Source: Martelella sp. HB161492
GTDB taxonomy: Bacteria > Pseudomonadota > Alphaproteobacteria > Rhizobiales > Rhizobiaceae
DNA length: 64,000 nt
Assembly: GCF_013184775.1 (NCBI RefSeq)
Contig: NZ_JAATVV010000003.1
Coordinates: 1-64,000, forward strand
Reading direction: 5' to 3'
Positions within the stretch are counted from its first letter, which is position 1. Every line of letters starts with the position of its first letter. The notes under the pieces are model-generated. The model did not search any database. It was not told where the DNA came from and worked only from the letters and a program-made list of their open reading frames with translations. Of the stretch, positions 9,781 through 19,442 are shown piece after piece. Position numbers and translations under genes: made by a program.

Positions 9781-9867
9781 TCCCGTATGTAGTGCTTTTG
9801 GTCACCACGGAGAAATGGTACATCAAGGAATTCCAGCCAGTCCTCTCCGGCCATCATGGTACGTTGC

Positions 9868-10623
9868 TTAGCGGATTCGGCCATCGACAATGACGTGGCT
9901 CAGATTTTGTGAGCAGCGTTCTATGCGTGCTTCGACCTTGTAGATGAGGCGCAACATCTCTGTCGTGACAACCTCGCTGACGGCGCCGCAGGCATGCAGC
10001 CTGCCTTTGGCAATGATCAGGGCCTTGTCGGCGAAATGCAGCGCCTGATTGAGATCGTGAATGGCGATCATCACCAGCATGCCCCGGGCCTTCGCCTCCG
10101 CTTTCACCAGATCCAGCACCTCGACCTGACGGTGAAGATCCAGCGCGCTGGTCGGCTCGTCCATCAGCAGGACATCGGGCTCACGTGCCAGTGTCTGGGC
10201 AATGGAAACAAGCTGGCGCTGGCCGCCACTGAGTGCGGAAAGCTCGCGAAAGGCGAGATCGGCAATGCCGAGTGACGCCATGACCGCATCGATCAATTGA
10301 AGGTCGTCGTCATGAACAGCCCAGCCATGGCCCTGTTTGCGGGCGAGCAGGATGGATTCATAGACCGTCAGGACGGCATTGGCGCTGATATCCTGCGGCA
10401 TATAGCCGATGGCGCGTTTTCCCTTGTCCGAGCCGTCGAGGTGAACGGTGCCGGGGCCGTGAAGAAGTCCGGCGATGCGGCGGAACAGCGTCGACTTGCC
10501 GGCCGCGTTGGGGCCGATGACGGCGACGACTTCACCGCCCCGCAGCCGTGGGGTCGTGATACCGGAAACCGCCAGGCGATGGCCGTAGCGGGCCCCGACA
10601 CCCTCAAGTCTGAGTTCTACCAT
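9868..10623 (-). CDS. Iron-siderophore-type ABC transporter ATPase (FecE/FepC type)
   Basis: A 251-residue ATPase of the FecCDE class. Walker A is GPNAAGKST (residues 37-45), the signature is LSGGQRQLVSIAQTLA, Walker B is [13 protein letters not shown] and the switch region is MIAIHDLNQAL. Class members power import of ferric siderophores, haem or cobalamin. The start overlaps the end of the permease gene by 7 bases in the order binding protein, permease, ATPase. No outer-membrane TonB receptor gene lies in the window, so the cargo is unknown beyond being iron-like. Confidence 0.92.
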   Translation of the reverse strand: MVELRLEGVGARYGHRLAVSGITTPRLRGGEVVAVIGPNAAGKSTLFRRIAGLLHGPGTVHLDGSDKGKRAIGYMPQDISANAVLTVYESILLARKQGHGWAVHDDDLQLIDAVMASLGIADLAFRELSALSGGQRQLVSIAQTLAREPDVLLMDEPTSALDLHRQVEVLDLVKAEAKARGMLVMIAIHDLNQALHFADKALIIAKGRLHACGAVSEVVTTEMLRLIYKVEARIERCSQNLSHVIVDGRIR

Positions 10624-11690
10624 GTTCGCCTCAGATTGGTCAGGATGAGCGAGAAGAAGAACGGCACACCGACCAGTGCCGTGATGATGCCGATGGGGAT
10701 GACCACGCCGGGCACGATCATCTTGGCAAGAATGGAGGTGAGCGAAAGCAGCAGGGCACCGGTGAGGATGGAGCCCGGCAGGAAGAACCGCTGATCCTCA
10801 CCAAGGATCATGCGGGCAATATGCGGTCCGACCAGGCCGATGAAGCCGATCGTGCCGACGAAGCTGACCGGAACGGCCGCCAGAACGGCAATGATCAGCA
10901 TGCTTTCAAGCCGGATCCGGCGCACATTGACCCCAAAGCTTGCCGCCTTGTCCTCGCCGAGACGAATGGCCGTCAGCGCCCATGCGTTGCGGGCAAACAG
11001 CGGAACCGAGATGACAAGCACCGCCAGCGTCATCCAGATTTTCGGCCAGGTCGCCTTGGTCAGGCTGCCCATGGTCCAGAAGACCACGGAGGACAGCGCC
11101 TGTTCGGAGGCCAGATACTGCACGAAGGCAAGCAATGCGTTGAAGGTGAACACCAGCGCGATGCCAAGCAGCACGATGGTCTGCACGGTGACACCGCGCA
11201 TCTGCGAAATGAAGTGGATGAACAGCGTTGCCAGAAGCGCCATCACAAAGGCATTGACCGGAACCATGAAGGCTTCAGCGACCGGAAGCAGCGGAATGGC
11301 AATGACGATTGCCAGAGCGGCGCCGAAGCTGGCCGCGGCCGAGATGCCGAGCGTGAACGGGCTCGCCAGCGGATTGGCGAGAATTGTCTGCATTTGTGCG
11401 CCTGCCGCCGACAATGCGGCGCCGACAACGATGGCCATGAGCGCCACAGGCATGCGGATTTCCCAGACGACAACCCGGACCTGATCCGAAACGGATGATG
11501 GCTCAAAGAGCGCACGCACCACCTGGTCAAGACTGTAGGATGCCGGCCCCACTGCAAGGTCGACAGCAAAGGACAGGCAGAGCGCACAGAAAAGCGCCAG
11601 CAGCACCAGGGTCTTGCGGCGCGCGAGAGCGCGATATTGATCGCGCCCCCTTTCACCGGCGTCTGCGATAGCCTCAGCAGCAGACATCAT
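10617..11690 (-). CDS. Iron-siderophore-type ABC transporter permease (FecCD family)
   Basis: A 357-residue inner-membrane permease with the many hydrophobic helices of BtuC/FecCD proteins. Recognisable motifs are AGAQMQTILANPLASPFTLGISAAASFGAAL near residues 105-135 and GFIGLVGPHIARMILGEDQR near residues 275-295, which includes the ATPase-coupling region. It is one protein and probably works as a homodimer. The start ATG overlaps the stop of the binding-protein gene (TGATG), so the three importer genes are translationally coupled. Confidence 0.92.
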   Translation of the reverse strand: MMSAAEAIADAGERGRDQYRALARRKTLVLLALFCALCLSFAVDLAVGPASYSLDQVVRALFEPSSVSDQVRVVVWEIRMPVALMAIVVGAALSAAGAQMQTILANPLASPFTLGISAAASFGAALAIVIAIPLLPVAEAFMVPVNAFVMALLATLFIHFISQMRGVTVQTIVLLGIALVFTFNALLAFVQYLASEQALSSVVFWTMGSLTKATWPKIWMTLAVLVISVPLFARNAWALTAIRLGEDKAASFGVNVRRIRLESMLIIAVLAAVPVSFVGTIGFIGLVGPHIARMILGEDQRFFLPGSILTGALLLSLTSILAKMIVPGVVIPIGIITALVGVPFFFSLILTNLRRTW

Positions 11691-12823
11691 CAATCCTTGC
11701 CGTCGAGCGAAACCCAGTAGCCCGGCGCGTAGGGAATGGGCAGGAAGGTTTCACTGAATTCGCGGAATGTCGCGTCCGGATCGAGATCGGCAAAGAGATC
11801 CGGGTGGAACCACTTGGCCAGTCGCTGCACGGCAACGAACTGGTAGGGGCTGGTGTAGAACTGGTGCCAGATGGCGTGGACATTGTTGTCCGCCACAGCG
11901 GTCGTTCCGGTAAAGGCGGGGGCCTGCATCAGCTTGGCCAAGGCTGCGCGGCTGTCATCGGCAACCGCTGCGGCACCCGGGCCGACATTCACAAAGCCGG
12001 AGATCCCTTCATTATGTCCCCAGTTTGCGCCCGTGGCGACGACGACATCGGGATTGGAGGCAATCACCTGTTCGGGGTTGATCGTGCCGGTATAGCCCGG
12101 AAGGAAGTCAGAGCCGATATTGTGACCGCCGGCAAGCTTGACCATCAGCCCGAAATTATCCGACCCGAATGTGCCGCAGCAATCGGAATAGCCGGCGGCC
12201 CGGTACATGAAGACCTTGGGCTCTTCGGGTTGCGCCGTCTCAAGCACATCTGTAACCCGCGCCATCTGCTGGTCCCAGTAAGCCGCGACCTGGTCAGCGC
12301 GTTCAACATTACCGAACATCTGGCCCAGAATATGCAGGCTCGGCTCGGTGTTTTCGAGAATATGTTCCCTGAAGTCGATATAGACGAGTTTCACACCCAC
12401 GGCGTTGAGCATGTCTTCAAGCCCGACTTCATCGGCTGCCTGCTTGTCTCCGATCGGCAGAAGCACGGCGTCGGGCTTCAGATCAACCAGGGTTTCGGTC
12501 TGAAGCGTGCCGTCGGTCAGGCGGCCGAGCATCGGCAGGTCCTTGACCTCGGGAAACCGCGCTGCGTAGGCATCGTAGGCATCAGCATCGTTCTTCCACA
12601 GGTCATTGCGCCAGGCCACGACCTTGGCGAAGGGGTCGTCCGTCTCGATCGTCGCCAGGGCGTAGATCATCCGCCCTTCGCCCAGAATGACATGCTCAAC
12701 CGGCTTGTCGAAGCTCACCGCGCGGCCAGCCACATCCGTGACCGTGAACGGGTCGGCCAGCACCGGGCCTGTCATGGCGGCCAGCAGCAATGCTGAGGCG
12801 GCAAAAAGCGTGTGAATTTTCAT
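11690..12823 (-). CDS. Periplasmic iron-siderophore-type binding protein (FecB/FepB-like)
   Basis: A 377-residue binding protein with a Sec signal peptide (MKIHTLFAASALLLAAMTGPVLA) and a class III fold. It opens with FTVTDVAGRAVSFDKPVEHVIL, and the middle part carries LVDLKPDAVLLP and NPDVVVATG, all typical of helical-backbone metal-chelate receptors. An unusual DCCGTFGSDNFG segment in the second lobe holds adjacent cysteines. It is the first gene of the minus-strand importer and lies 46 bases from a RirA-type box, so iron-responsive repression is likely. The ligand (ferric siderophore, haem or other chelate) cannot be told from sequence. Confidence 0.88.
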   Translation of the reverse strand: MKIHTLFAASALLLAAMTGPVLADPFTVTDVAGRAVSFDKPVEHVILGEGRMIYALATIETDDPFAKVVAWRNDLWKNDADAYDAYAARFPEVKDLPMLGRLTDGTLQTETLVDLKPDAVLLPIGDKQAADEVGLEDMLNAVGVKLVYIDFREHILENTEPSLHILGQMFGNVERADQVAAYWDQQMARVTDVLETAQPEEPKVFMYRAAGYSDCCGTFGSDNFGLMVKLAGGHNIGSDFLPGYTGTINPEQVIASNPDVVVATGANWGHNEGISGFVNVGPGAAAVADDSRAALAKLMQAPAFTGTTAVADNNVHAIWHQFYTSPYQFVAVQRLAKWFHPDLFADLDPDATFREFSETFLPIPYAPGYWVSLDGKD

Positions 12824-12868
12824 TGGCGTCCTGCTCCAAGTTTGATACAGAAGCGCTCTTATAAAACA

Positions 12869-12883
12869 TGATTAATTGAATCA
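12869..12883. promoter_or_regulatory. RirA-type iron-responsive box (TGA-N9-TCA)
   Basis: The 15-mer TGATTAATTGAATCA matches the rhizobial iron-responsive operator TGA-N9-TCA bound by RirA and is nearly palindromic (TGATT...AATCA). It sits in the 115-base divergent region, 46 bases before the binding-protein ATG and 56 before the methyltransferase GTG, so it could repress both when iron is plentiful. The surrounding sequence is markedly AT-rich, as expected of a promoter. Regulation is inferred from motif and position. Confidence 0.6.
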
Positions 12884-12938
12884 ACTTATATCTTTTAGAG
12901 TGATTCCAAACAGTTAGCAGTGGAGCAGGGACAAGCAA

Positions 12939-13733
12939 GTGGACGCGGCGAAGCCAAACTATTCCATTCGCGATGAAATTCGCGACTTCTGGTCAAAACG
13001 TGCGGCAACGTTCGACGACAGTGTCGGGCACGAGATTTTTTCAGATGCGGAGCGCAAAGGCTGGCATCGGTTGATTGCGAAACATCTCGGCCGCGGTGAT
13101 GGGCGTCGGGCGCTGGACCTCGCCTGCGGAACCGCCGTCATCTCGCATCTGCTTCATGATCTTGACTTTGCCGTCACCGGTGCCGACTGGTCCGAGGCGA
13201 TGCTGGAACGGGCGCGCAGCAAGGCGAAAATGCGGGGGGCCGATATTCGCTTCATCATGCGGGATGCGGAGAATACCATGGAGCCGCGTGAAAGCTATGA
13301 CGTCATCACCAATCGACATCTCGTGTGGACGCTGGTTGATCCGCAAGCCTGTTTCGCCGAATGGTTCGCGCTGCTGAAGCCAGGCGGCAAGCTGCTCATC
13401 GTTGACGGCAATATGGGGCACAAGAGCTGGGCAAGCCGTCTGCACCAGTTCTGTGACCGTCTGCTAGGCCGGCCGGGCGACAATCGGGGTACACATCTGT
13501 CACCGGACTTGGCGGAGCGCCACAAGCGCATCCGCGAGAATGTCCATTTCAGCGACGCCATGCCGGCCGAAGCCGTGGTCGCCCTGCTTCTGGAAGCGGG
13601 TTTCGCCGATCCCGTCATTGACCGGTCCATGGGCCGCATTCACCTCGCCCAGGCCCGCAAGATGCCGTTCTGGAAAGCGCTGGAGCGAATGACCCAGGAC
13701 CGTTTTGCGATTTGTGTCACCAGGCCCGGATGA
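12939..13733 (+). CDS. Class I SAM-dependent methyltransferase
   Basis: A 264-residue Rossmann-fold methyltransferase. Motif I is ALDLACGTAVISHLL (about residues 53-67), followed by the acidic end of strand 2 in VTGADWSEAMLERA and the post-motif LLKPGGKLLIVDG. It starts at GTG 12939 behind AGGG. Its divergent pairing with an iron-type importer across a shared RirA box suggests a part in iron or metallophore use, for instance modifying an imported chelate, but the sequence does not identify the acceptor. Confidence 0.82.
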   Translation: MDAAKPNYSIRDEIRDFWSKRAATFDDSVGHEIFSDAERKGWHRLIAKHLGRGDGRRALDLACGTAVISHLLHDLDFAVTGADWSEAMLERARSKAKMRGADIRFIMRDAENTMEPRESYDVITNRHLVWTLVDPQACFAEWFALLKPGGKLLIVDGNMGHKSWASRLHQFCDRLLGRPGDNRGTHLSPDLAERHKRIRENVHFSDAMPAEAVVALLLEAGFADPVIDRSMGRIHLAQARKMPFWKALERMTQDRFAICVTRPG

Positions 13734-13816
13734 CCTTGTCAGGTCAATGGCTGGTCGCGATTGCTGACATGCCGGCACGGGAAGATGGACCGGATGGCTG
13801 ACGGGGATCGCCGCTA

Positions 13817-14857
13817 TCAGGCGCCCCAGGTCGCGCCGAGAACGCGGATCCAGTTTTCATGCGTGACCTTGGCAATGGCTGCGTCATCATAGCCGCGGGC
13901 CTTCAGGCGATCGACGATCAGACGCACACCGCGGCAATCCTTCAGCGCTGTGGCAATCGTGGTGCCGTCGAAATCCGAGCCGAGGGCGATGTGATCAATG
14001 CCGATCCGGTTGGCGACATAATCGATATGGTCGATCAGCGGCTCGACGCCGATCGCGGGATCCTTGATGCCATCCTTGTTGAGGAAGAGAACGCCGAAAT
14101 TAATGCCGATCAGCCCGTTGGTCTCGCCGATCGCATCAAGCTGGCGGTCGGTGGCATTGCGCGAGTGCTGGCACAGCGCCTGAACATTGGAGTGGGACGC
14201 AACCAGCGGCGCGTCGGAAATCGCCGCGATGTCCCAGAAACCCTTTTCGTTCATATGCGACAGGTCGATCATGATCTTCAGGTCATTGCAGGCGCGGATC
14301 AGCGCCTTGCCGGTATCGGTGAGGCCCGGGCCGATATCGGGGCTTGAGGGAAAGCGGAAGGGCACACCGAAGGCGAAGATGTTGGGACGGCTCCAGACCG
14401 GGCCAAGCGTGCGCAGCCCCGCCTGATGCAGAACGTAGAGCGCATCGAGGTCTGCGCCGATCGCTTCAGCCCCTTCGATATGGAAAACCGCGGCAAAGGA
14501 GCCCTTAGCAATCGCATTGCGGATATCGGCTGCCGTGCGACAGACAGTCACATCACCTGCCGATCGCCGCTCGATCTCGAACAGCAACCGCGCCATGGCC
14601 ATGGTTTCGTTCAGGGCATCAGGCTGGGCGGGCGTCGGCATGTTGCCGTCGGCGTCTTTCTCATAGCTTGGCGAGGGAACATAGAGCGCGCAGAGCCCGC
14701 CGGCAAATCCGCCTTCTCGGGCGCGCGGCAGATCGATATGCCCTTCATTCTCCCCATCCAGAAAGGCTTTTGCCGGATCGGCCTTGCCGGAGCGGCGCAG
14801 GCGCAGAAGCACGTCATTATGCCCGTCGAAAACAGGCGTGTCGGAAAAGGGAGGCAT
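13817..14857 (-). CDS. Membrane dipeptidase family (M19, renal dipeptidase-like)
   Basis: A 346-residue zinc dipeptidase. The metal-binding H-x-D pair is in FDGHND (His13, Asp15); the bridging Glu lies in FHIEGAEAIG, further ligands in DLSHMNEKGF and ASHSNVQAL, and the closing strand in LGSDFDGTT. No signal peptide is apparent, so it probably acts in the cytoplasm. M19 enzymes hydrolyse dipeptides and accept D-residues at the C-terminal position. That fits its place beside a peptide importer, a D-aminopeptidase and a D-amino-acid transaminase. It is divergent from the importer genes across about 245 bases. Confidence 0.92.
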   Translation of the reverse strand: MPPFSDTPVFDGHNDVLLRLRRSGKADPAKAFLDGENEGHIDLPRAREGGFAGGLCALYVPSPSYEKDADGNMPTPAQPDALNETMAMARLLFEIERRSAGDVTVCRTAADIRNAIAKGSFAAVFHIEGAEAIGADLDALYVLHQAGLRTLGPVWSRPNIFAFGVPFRFPSSPDIGPGLTDTGKALIRACNDLKIMIDLSHMNEKGFWDIAAISDAPLVASHSNVQALCQHSRNATDRQLDAIGETNGLIGINFGVLFLNKDGIKDPAIGVEPLIDHIDYVANRIGIDHIALGSDFDGTTIATALKDCRGVRLIVDRLKARGYDDAAIAKVTHENWIRVLGATWGA

Positions 14858-15102
14858 GAATGTTGTCCTGAAAATCGTGTCGGGAGGGCCGGGAATGCTG
14901 AGCCCGAAGAGGATGTCCCTTTATGAGCCCCGCTTTGGTGGAGAACAAATGCAAAGCCTGCATAGGGCCTGCAAAAAACGGAATTGGTCAGTCCTGTCCT
15001 GCACTGATAACAGCATGCCTGGCCGTTTGCCAAAAAAATATGCAGCCCGCCTCGGCGGCGATGTTGGCACCGGCAATACAGGATTGAAAGGGAACAAGAC
15101 AG

Positions 15103-16698
15103 ATGATTTCCAGACGACAACTCTTGATCGGCAGCGCCGTTGTGCCTGTTCTTTCTTATCTCGACCTTACCAAGGCATTCGCCGATACGCCGAAGGACAT
15201 TCTGGTCGTCGCCCAGCAGCTCGACAACATCACCACCCTTGATCCGCATGCCAATTACGAGGCTCTGGCCGGTGAAGTCTGCACCAATCTCTATCAGAAT
15301 CTGATTGTTCCCGATCCTGACGATCCGTCGAAGATCCAGCCGGTTCTGGCTGCAAGCTGGAGCGTTGATGACAGCGGCAAGGTGTTCACCTTCAAGCTGG
15401 CTGAGGCAAGCTTTGCATCGGGCAATCCGGTCACGGCCGAAGACGTCGCCTATTCGCTGCAGCGCGCCATCAAGATCAATGGCGGCGCCGCTTTCATCAT
15501 CGGCCAGTTCGGCTTCACGCCTGACAATGTCGATCAGGCCATCGTTGCCGTCGATGACGAGACCGTCACCCTGACCACGGCCGAGCCGACCGCGATTTCC
15601 TTCCTGCTCTACTGCCTGTCGGCCAGCGTCGGCGCGATTGTCGAAAAGGCCGTCGTCGAAGCGCATGTCGATGGCGATGACATGGGCAAGACCTGGCTCA
15701 ACAAGAACAGCGCCGGCTCCGGCCCCTTCGTGCTGCAGGCATGGAAGCCGAGCGAGACCATTGGCCTGACGGTAAACCCGCACGGTCCGTACAAGGGCAA
15801 TCTCCAGCGCATCGTGCTGCGTCACGTCGCCGATCCGTCGTCGCAGCTTCTGATGCTGCAGAAGGGCGATGCCGATATTGCCCGCAACCTGACGACCGAA
15901 CAGCTCAAGCAGGTTGAAGGCGTTGACGGCTTCAAAACCATCCGCCAGGAAATCGCATCACTGATGCTGATCTCGCTCAACCAGAACAATGAATATCTGG
16001 CAAAGCCGGAAGTCTGGCAGGCGGTCAAGTGGGCGCTGGATTATGACGGCATGCAGAAGAACATCGTGCCGATGACCTATGCGGTGCATCAGAGCTTCGA
16101 GCCCTCAGGCATTCCCGGCGCCGTCACCGAGACGCCGTTCCACAAGGATATCGACAAGGCCAAGGCGCTGATGGCCGAAGCCGGACTTGCCGATGGTTTC
16201 GAGATCACCCTCGATCACTATTCGAACCAGCCCTATCCGGATATCGCTCAGGCGGTTCAGGCGAGCCTTGCCGAGATCGGCATCAAGGTAAACCTGCTTG
16301 CCGGTGAGAACCGTCAGGTTCTGACCAAGATGCGTGCCCGCCAGCACGAAATGGCAATGTCGTCCTGGGGGACGGACTATTTCGATCCGAACTCGAATGC
16401 GGAAGTCTTCTGCATCAATGAAGACAATGCGGATGACGCCAAGGACCGGCCGTTCATCTGGCGTTCGCATTTCCAGAATGCCGATTTCGCAGAGCGCGCC
16501 AAGGCCGCGCGTGACGAGAAGGACCCGGCAAAGCGTCTGGAACTCTACGAAGCGCTGCAGAAGGACTACATGGATAACAGCCCCTTCGCCTTCATGTTCC
16601 AGAAGACCGATACGGCCGTATGCCGCACCGGTATTGACGGTTTCCGCCTTCAGGTCTTCTCCTCTTCGAATAGCTACGAGGAGACCACCAAGTCGTGA
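15103..16698 (+). CDS. Peptide-type ABC transporter binding protein (family 5)
   Basis: A 531-residue DppA/OppA-like binding protein. The N-terminus ISRRQLLIGSAVVPVLSYL has a twin-arginine motif, suggesting Tat export. The family 5 hallmarks are present (TLDPHANYEALAGEVCTNLYQNL, then VLAASWSVDDSGKVFTFKL). A GGGAAC run precedes ATG 15103. Its stop overlaps the permease start (GTGA), beginning a tightly packed five-gene importer. Neighbouring peptidases point to short peptides, perhaps with D-residues, as the cargo. Confidence 0.92.
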   Translation: MISRRQLLIGSAVVPVLSYLDLTKAFADTPKDILVVAQQLDNITTLDPHANYEALAGEVCTNLYQNLIVPDPDDPSKIQPVLAASWSVDDSGKVFTFKLAEASFASGNPVTAEDVAYSLQRAIKINGGAAFIIGQFGFTPDNVDQAIVAVDDETVTLTTAEPTAISFLLYCLSASVGAIVEKAVVEAHVDGDDMGKTWLNKNSAGSGPFVLQAWKPSETIGLTVNPHGPYKGNLQRIVLRHVADPSSQLLMLQKGDADIARNLTTEQLKQVEGVDGFKTIRQEIASLMLISLNQNNEYLAKPEVWQAVKWALDYDGMQKNIVPMTYAVHQSFEPSGIPGAVTETPFHKDIDKAKALMAEAGLADGFEITLDHYSNQPYPDIAQAVQASLAEIGIKVNLLAGENRQVLTKMRARQHEMAMSSWGTDYFDPNSNAEVFCINEDNADDAKDRPFIWRSHFQNADFAERAKAARDEKDPAKRLELYEALQKDYMDNSPFAFMFQKTDTAVCRTGIDGFRLQVFSSSNSYEETTKS

Positions 16699-17708
16699 AG
16701 GGTTTTCTGAAGGGCTTTTCCGGCACCCTGGGCAGCGTCCTCGTGACGCTGTTCGGGCTGACGGTCGTTACCTTCCTGATCGGCCGGGTCATGCCGGTCG
16801 ATCCGGTCATTGCCGCCGTTGGCGACAACGCACCGCAATCCGTGGTCGAGCAAACCCGGATCGCCATGGGGCTGGATAAACCCCTTCCGGTGCAGTTCGC
16901 CGACTATATCTGGCAGCTGCTGCATGGTGATCTCGGCATGTCGATCCTGACCAAGAATCCGGTCACCTACGACATCGGCCATTATTTTCCGGCGACCTTC
17001 GAGCTGGCGACCTACGCCCTCATCCTGTCGATGATCATCGGCATTCCGCTCGGTGTCTGGGCCGCAGTGCGCCAGGGCTCCGTCACCGATCAGGTCATCC
17101 GCATTGTCTGCTTTGCCGGTCATTCCATTCCGGTCTTTCTGCTGGCGCTGATCTCGCTGATCGTTTTCTACAAGGCTCTGGGGCTCACCCCCGGACCGGG
17201 CCGGCAGGGCATCATCTATGATGGCATGGTTCCGGTTAAGACCGGTCTTCTGACGATCGATTCGCTGCTTGCCGGCGATACCGGTGCCTTCTGGGACGCC
17301 GTTGCCCATCTGACGCAGCCGGTCTGCATTCTTGCCTATTTCTCGATGGCCTATATCGCCCGTATGACGCGCGCTTTCATGATCGACGCGCTGAAGGGTG
17401 AATTCGTCATCACCGCCCGTGCCAAGGGGTTGCCGCTGCGCTCGGTCATCTGGTCGCATGCCTTTCCGACGGTCGCGGTGCAGCTGGTCACCGTGCTGGC
17501 GCTGACCTATGCCGGCCTGCTGGAAGGCGCTGTCGTCACCGAGACGGTGTTCGCCTGGCCCGGCCTCGGCCAGTATCTGACCACGGCGCTTCTGAATGCC
17601 GACATGAACCCGGTTGTGGGGGCGACGCTGCTCATCGGTGTCATCTATGTCGGGCTCAATCTTCTGGCCGATCTTCTCTACCGCCTGTTCGATCCACGGG
17701 TTCGCTGA
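16695..17708 (+). CDS. Peptide-type ABC transporter permease (DppB-like)
   Basis: A 337-residue inner-membrane permease starting at GTG 16695, which overlaps the preceding stop by four bases. The first helix (LVTLFGLTVVTFLIGRVMPVDP) and the D-P-x-I/V segment after it are typical of DppB. The EAA loop reads ITARAKGLPLRSVIWSHAFPT, and the C-terminal LLADLLYRLFDPRVR is the family ending. It forms the channel with the following DppC-like protein. Confidence 0.93.
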   Translation: MKGFLKGFSGTLGSVLVTLFGLTVVTFLIGRVMPVDPVIAAVGDNAPQSVVEQTRIAMGLDKPLPVQFADYIWQLLHGDLGMSILTKNPVTYDIGHYFPATFELATYALILSMIIGIPLGVWAAVRQGSVTDQVIRIVCFAGHSIPVFLLALISLIVFYKALGLTPGPGRQGIIYDGMVPVKTGLLTIDSLLAGDTGAFWDAVAHLTQPVCILAYFSMAYIARMTRAFMIDALKGEFVITARAKGLPLRSVIWSHAFPTVAVQLVTVLALTYAGLLEGAVVTETVFAWPGLGQYLTTALLNADMNPVVGATLLIGVIYVGLNLLADLLYRLFDPRVR

Positions 17709-17709
17709 C

Positions 17710-18609
17710 ATGTTTGCAAAACTTACCGACTGGCTGCTTGATGAAGCGCCGACGTCGCGACGACAGGCCAGCTGGGCCAACCGCTATCGTATCTGGCTGT
17801 CGCTGCGCCATAATACGCTCGGCATGATGGGCCTTGTCATCGTGCTGCTGTTCTTCTTCATGGCACTGGCCGCGCCGCTGCTGGCGACCCATGATCCGGC
17901 AGCGCAGAACCTTGATCTGCGCCTGTCGCCACCGTCTGCGGAATACTGGCTGGGCACCGATGAACTCGGTCGCGATATCTATTCGCGCATCATCTATGGC
18001 AGCCGTGTCACGCTTGGCATGGTGGTTTCGGTGGTCATCATTGTTGCCCCCATCGGGCTGGCGATCGGTGCGATTGCCGGCTATTTCGGCGGCATCGTCG
18101 ACAAGGCGCTGATGCGGGTGACCGATGTGTTTCTCGCCTTTCCGCGTCTCATCCTGGCGCTTGCCTTTGTTGCGGCGCTGACACCGGGTGTCGAAAGCGC
18201 CATCCTTGCCATCGCGCTCACCGCCTGGCCGCCTTATGCGCGGCTGGCACGCGCCGATACGCTGACCGTGCGCAATTCGGACTTCATCGCTGCCTACCGG
18301 CTGACGGGCGCATCCAACTGGCGCATCGTCTTTCATCATGTCGCGCCGCTTTGCACGCCGAACATGATCGTGCGGGTGACGCTCGACATGAGCTCGATCA
18401 TCATCACCGCGGCAAGCCTCGGCTTTCTCGGCATGGGCGCCCAGCCGCCATCGCCGGAATGGGGGGCGATGATTGCCACGGCCAAGCGCTTCATCTTCGA
18501 TCAGTGGTGGGTCGCGGCGGCTCCCGGTGCTGCCATCTTCATCGTTTCGCTCGCCTTCAATTTCCTCGGCGATGCCCTCCATGACGTTCTCGATCCGAAG
18601 GGAGACTGA
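17710..18609 (+). CDS. Peptide-type ABC transporter permease (DppC-like)
   Basis: A 299-residue inner-membrane permease. ATG 17710 lies one base after the DppB stop and is preferred over in-frame upstream codons that lie inside dppB. Residues 35-60 form the first helix, followed by the DppC motif YWLGTDELGRDIYSRIIYGSRVTL. The EAA region reads FIAAYRLTGASNWRIVFHHVAPL, and the ending FNFLGDALHDVLDPK is standard. Confidence 0.93.
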   Translation: MFAKLTDWLLDEAPTSRRQASWANRYRIWLSLRHNTLGMMGLVIVLLFFFMALAAPLLATHDPAAQNLDLRLSPPSAEYWLGTDELGRDIYSRIIYGSRVTLGMVVSVVIIVAPIGLAIGAIAGYFGGIVDKALMRVTDVFLAFPRLILALAFVAALTPGVESAILAIALTAWPPYARLARADTLTVRNSDFIAAYRLTGASNWRIVFHHVAPLCTPNMIVRVTLDMSSIIITAASLGFLGMGAQPPSPEWGAMIATAKRFIFDQWWVAAAPGAAIFIVSLAFNFLGDALHDVLDPKGD

Positions 18610-18611
18610 TC

Positions 18612-19442
18612 GTGCTGGTGAATATTGAAAATCTCAGGATCGGTTTTCCGACGCGGTCCGGCGGTATCTCCGAGGCGGTCAAGGGCGTTTCGCTGCATCT
18701 CGGTCGTGAGAAGCTCGGCATCGTCGGCGAATCGGGATCCGGCAAGAGCCTGACGGCGCGGGCGCTGCTGAAACTTCTGCCGCCCCAGGCAAAGGTGGAA
18801 GCCGACGCCATCAATTTTGACGGTATCGATATCCTCAAGGCCAATGAACGTGGCATGCGCCAGATCCGCGGCAAGCGGGCCGGTTTCATTCTGCAGGATC
18901 CGAAATATTCGCTCAATCCGGTGAAATCCATTGGTTCCCAGGTGGCTGAAAGCTGGCGTTTCCACAAGGGCGGCAGCCGGCGCGAAGCGCGCGAGGCAGC
19001 GATCGATCTGCTCGACAAGGTGCAGATCCGCAATCCGCGTGACGTCGCCAGTTCCTATCCGCACGAGGTCTCCGGCGGCATGGGCCAGCGTGTCATGATC
19101 GCCATGATGCTGGCGCCCGATCCGGAACTTCTGATTGCCGATGAGCCGACATCGGCGCTGGACGCCACCGTTCAGGCGGAAATCATGCGGCTGATCGACC
19201 GGCTTGTCTCGGAGCGTGGCATGGGGCTGATCATGATCAGTCATGACCTGTCACTGGTATCGCATTTCTGTGACCGGGTCATGGTCATGTATGCCGGCCA
19301 TGTGGTTGAAGAGCTTGAAGCATCCGAACTTGCGCGGGCGAAACATCCCTACACGAAAGGGCTCTTGAACTGCATGCCGTCGCTCACGCATCCGCGTGAT
19401 GAGCTGCCCGTGCTGCAACGCGATCCGGAGTGGCTGAAATGA
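18612..19442 (+). CDS. Peptide-type ABC transporter ATPase (DppD-like)
   Basis: A 276-residue ATPase beginning at GTG 18612. Walker A is GESGSGKS, the signature is [16 protein letters not shown] and Walker B is [13 protein letters not shown]. The C-terminal segment [13 protein letters not shown] is the family's conserved region, though the extension is short and I see no iron-sulfur cysteine cluster. Its stop overlaps the ATG of the partner ATPase (ATGA). Confidence 0.92.
   Translation: MLVNIENLRIGFPTRSGGISEAVKGVSLHLGREKLGIVGESGSGKSLTARALLKLLPPQAKVEADAINFDGIDILKANERGMRQIRGKRAGFILQDPKYSLNPVKSIGSQVAESWRFHKGGSRREAREAAIDLLDKVQIRNPRDVASSYPHEVSGGMGQRVMIAMMLAPDPELLIADEPTSALDATVQAEIMRLIDRLVSERGMGLIMISHDLSLVSHFCDRVMVMYAGHVVEELEASELARAKHPYTKGLLNCMPSLTHPRDELPVLQRDPEWLK

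Noticed and set aside
14611-15825. Long minus-strand open frame of about 400 residues
   Set aside because: It overlaps the M19 dipeptidase and the Dpp binding-protein gene in other frames, has low-complexity Arg/Gly-rich translation and resembles no protein family. It is a shadow typical of GC-rich DNA.
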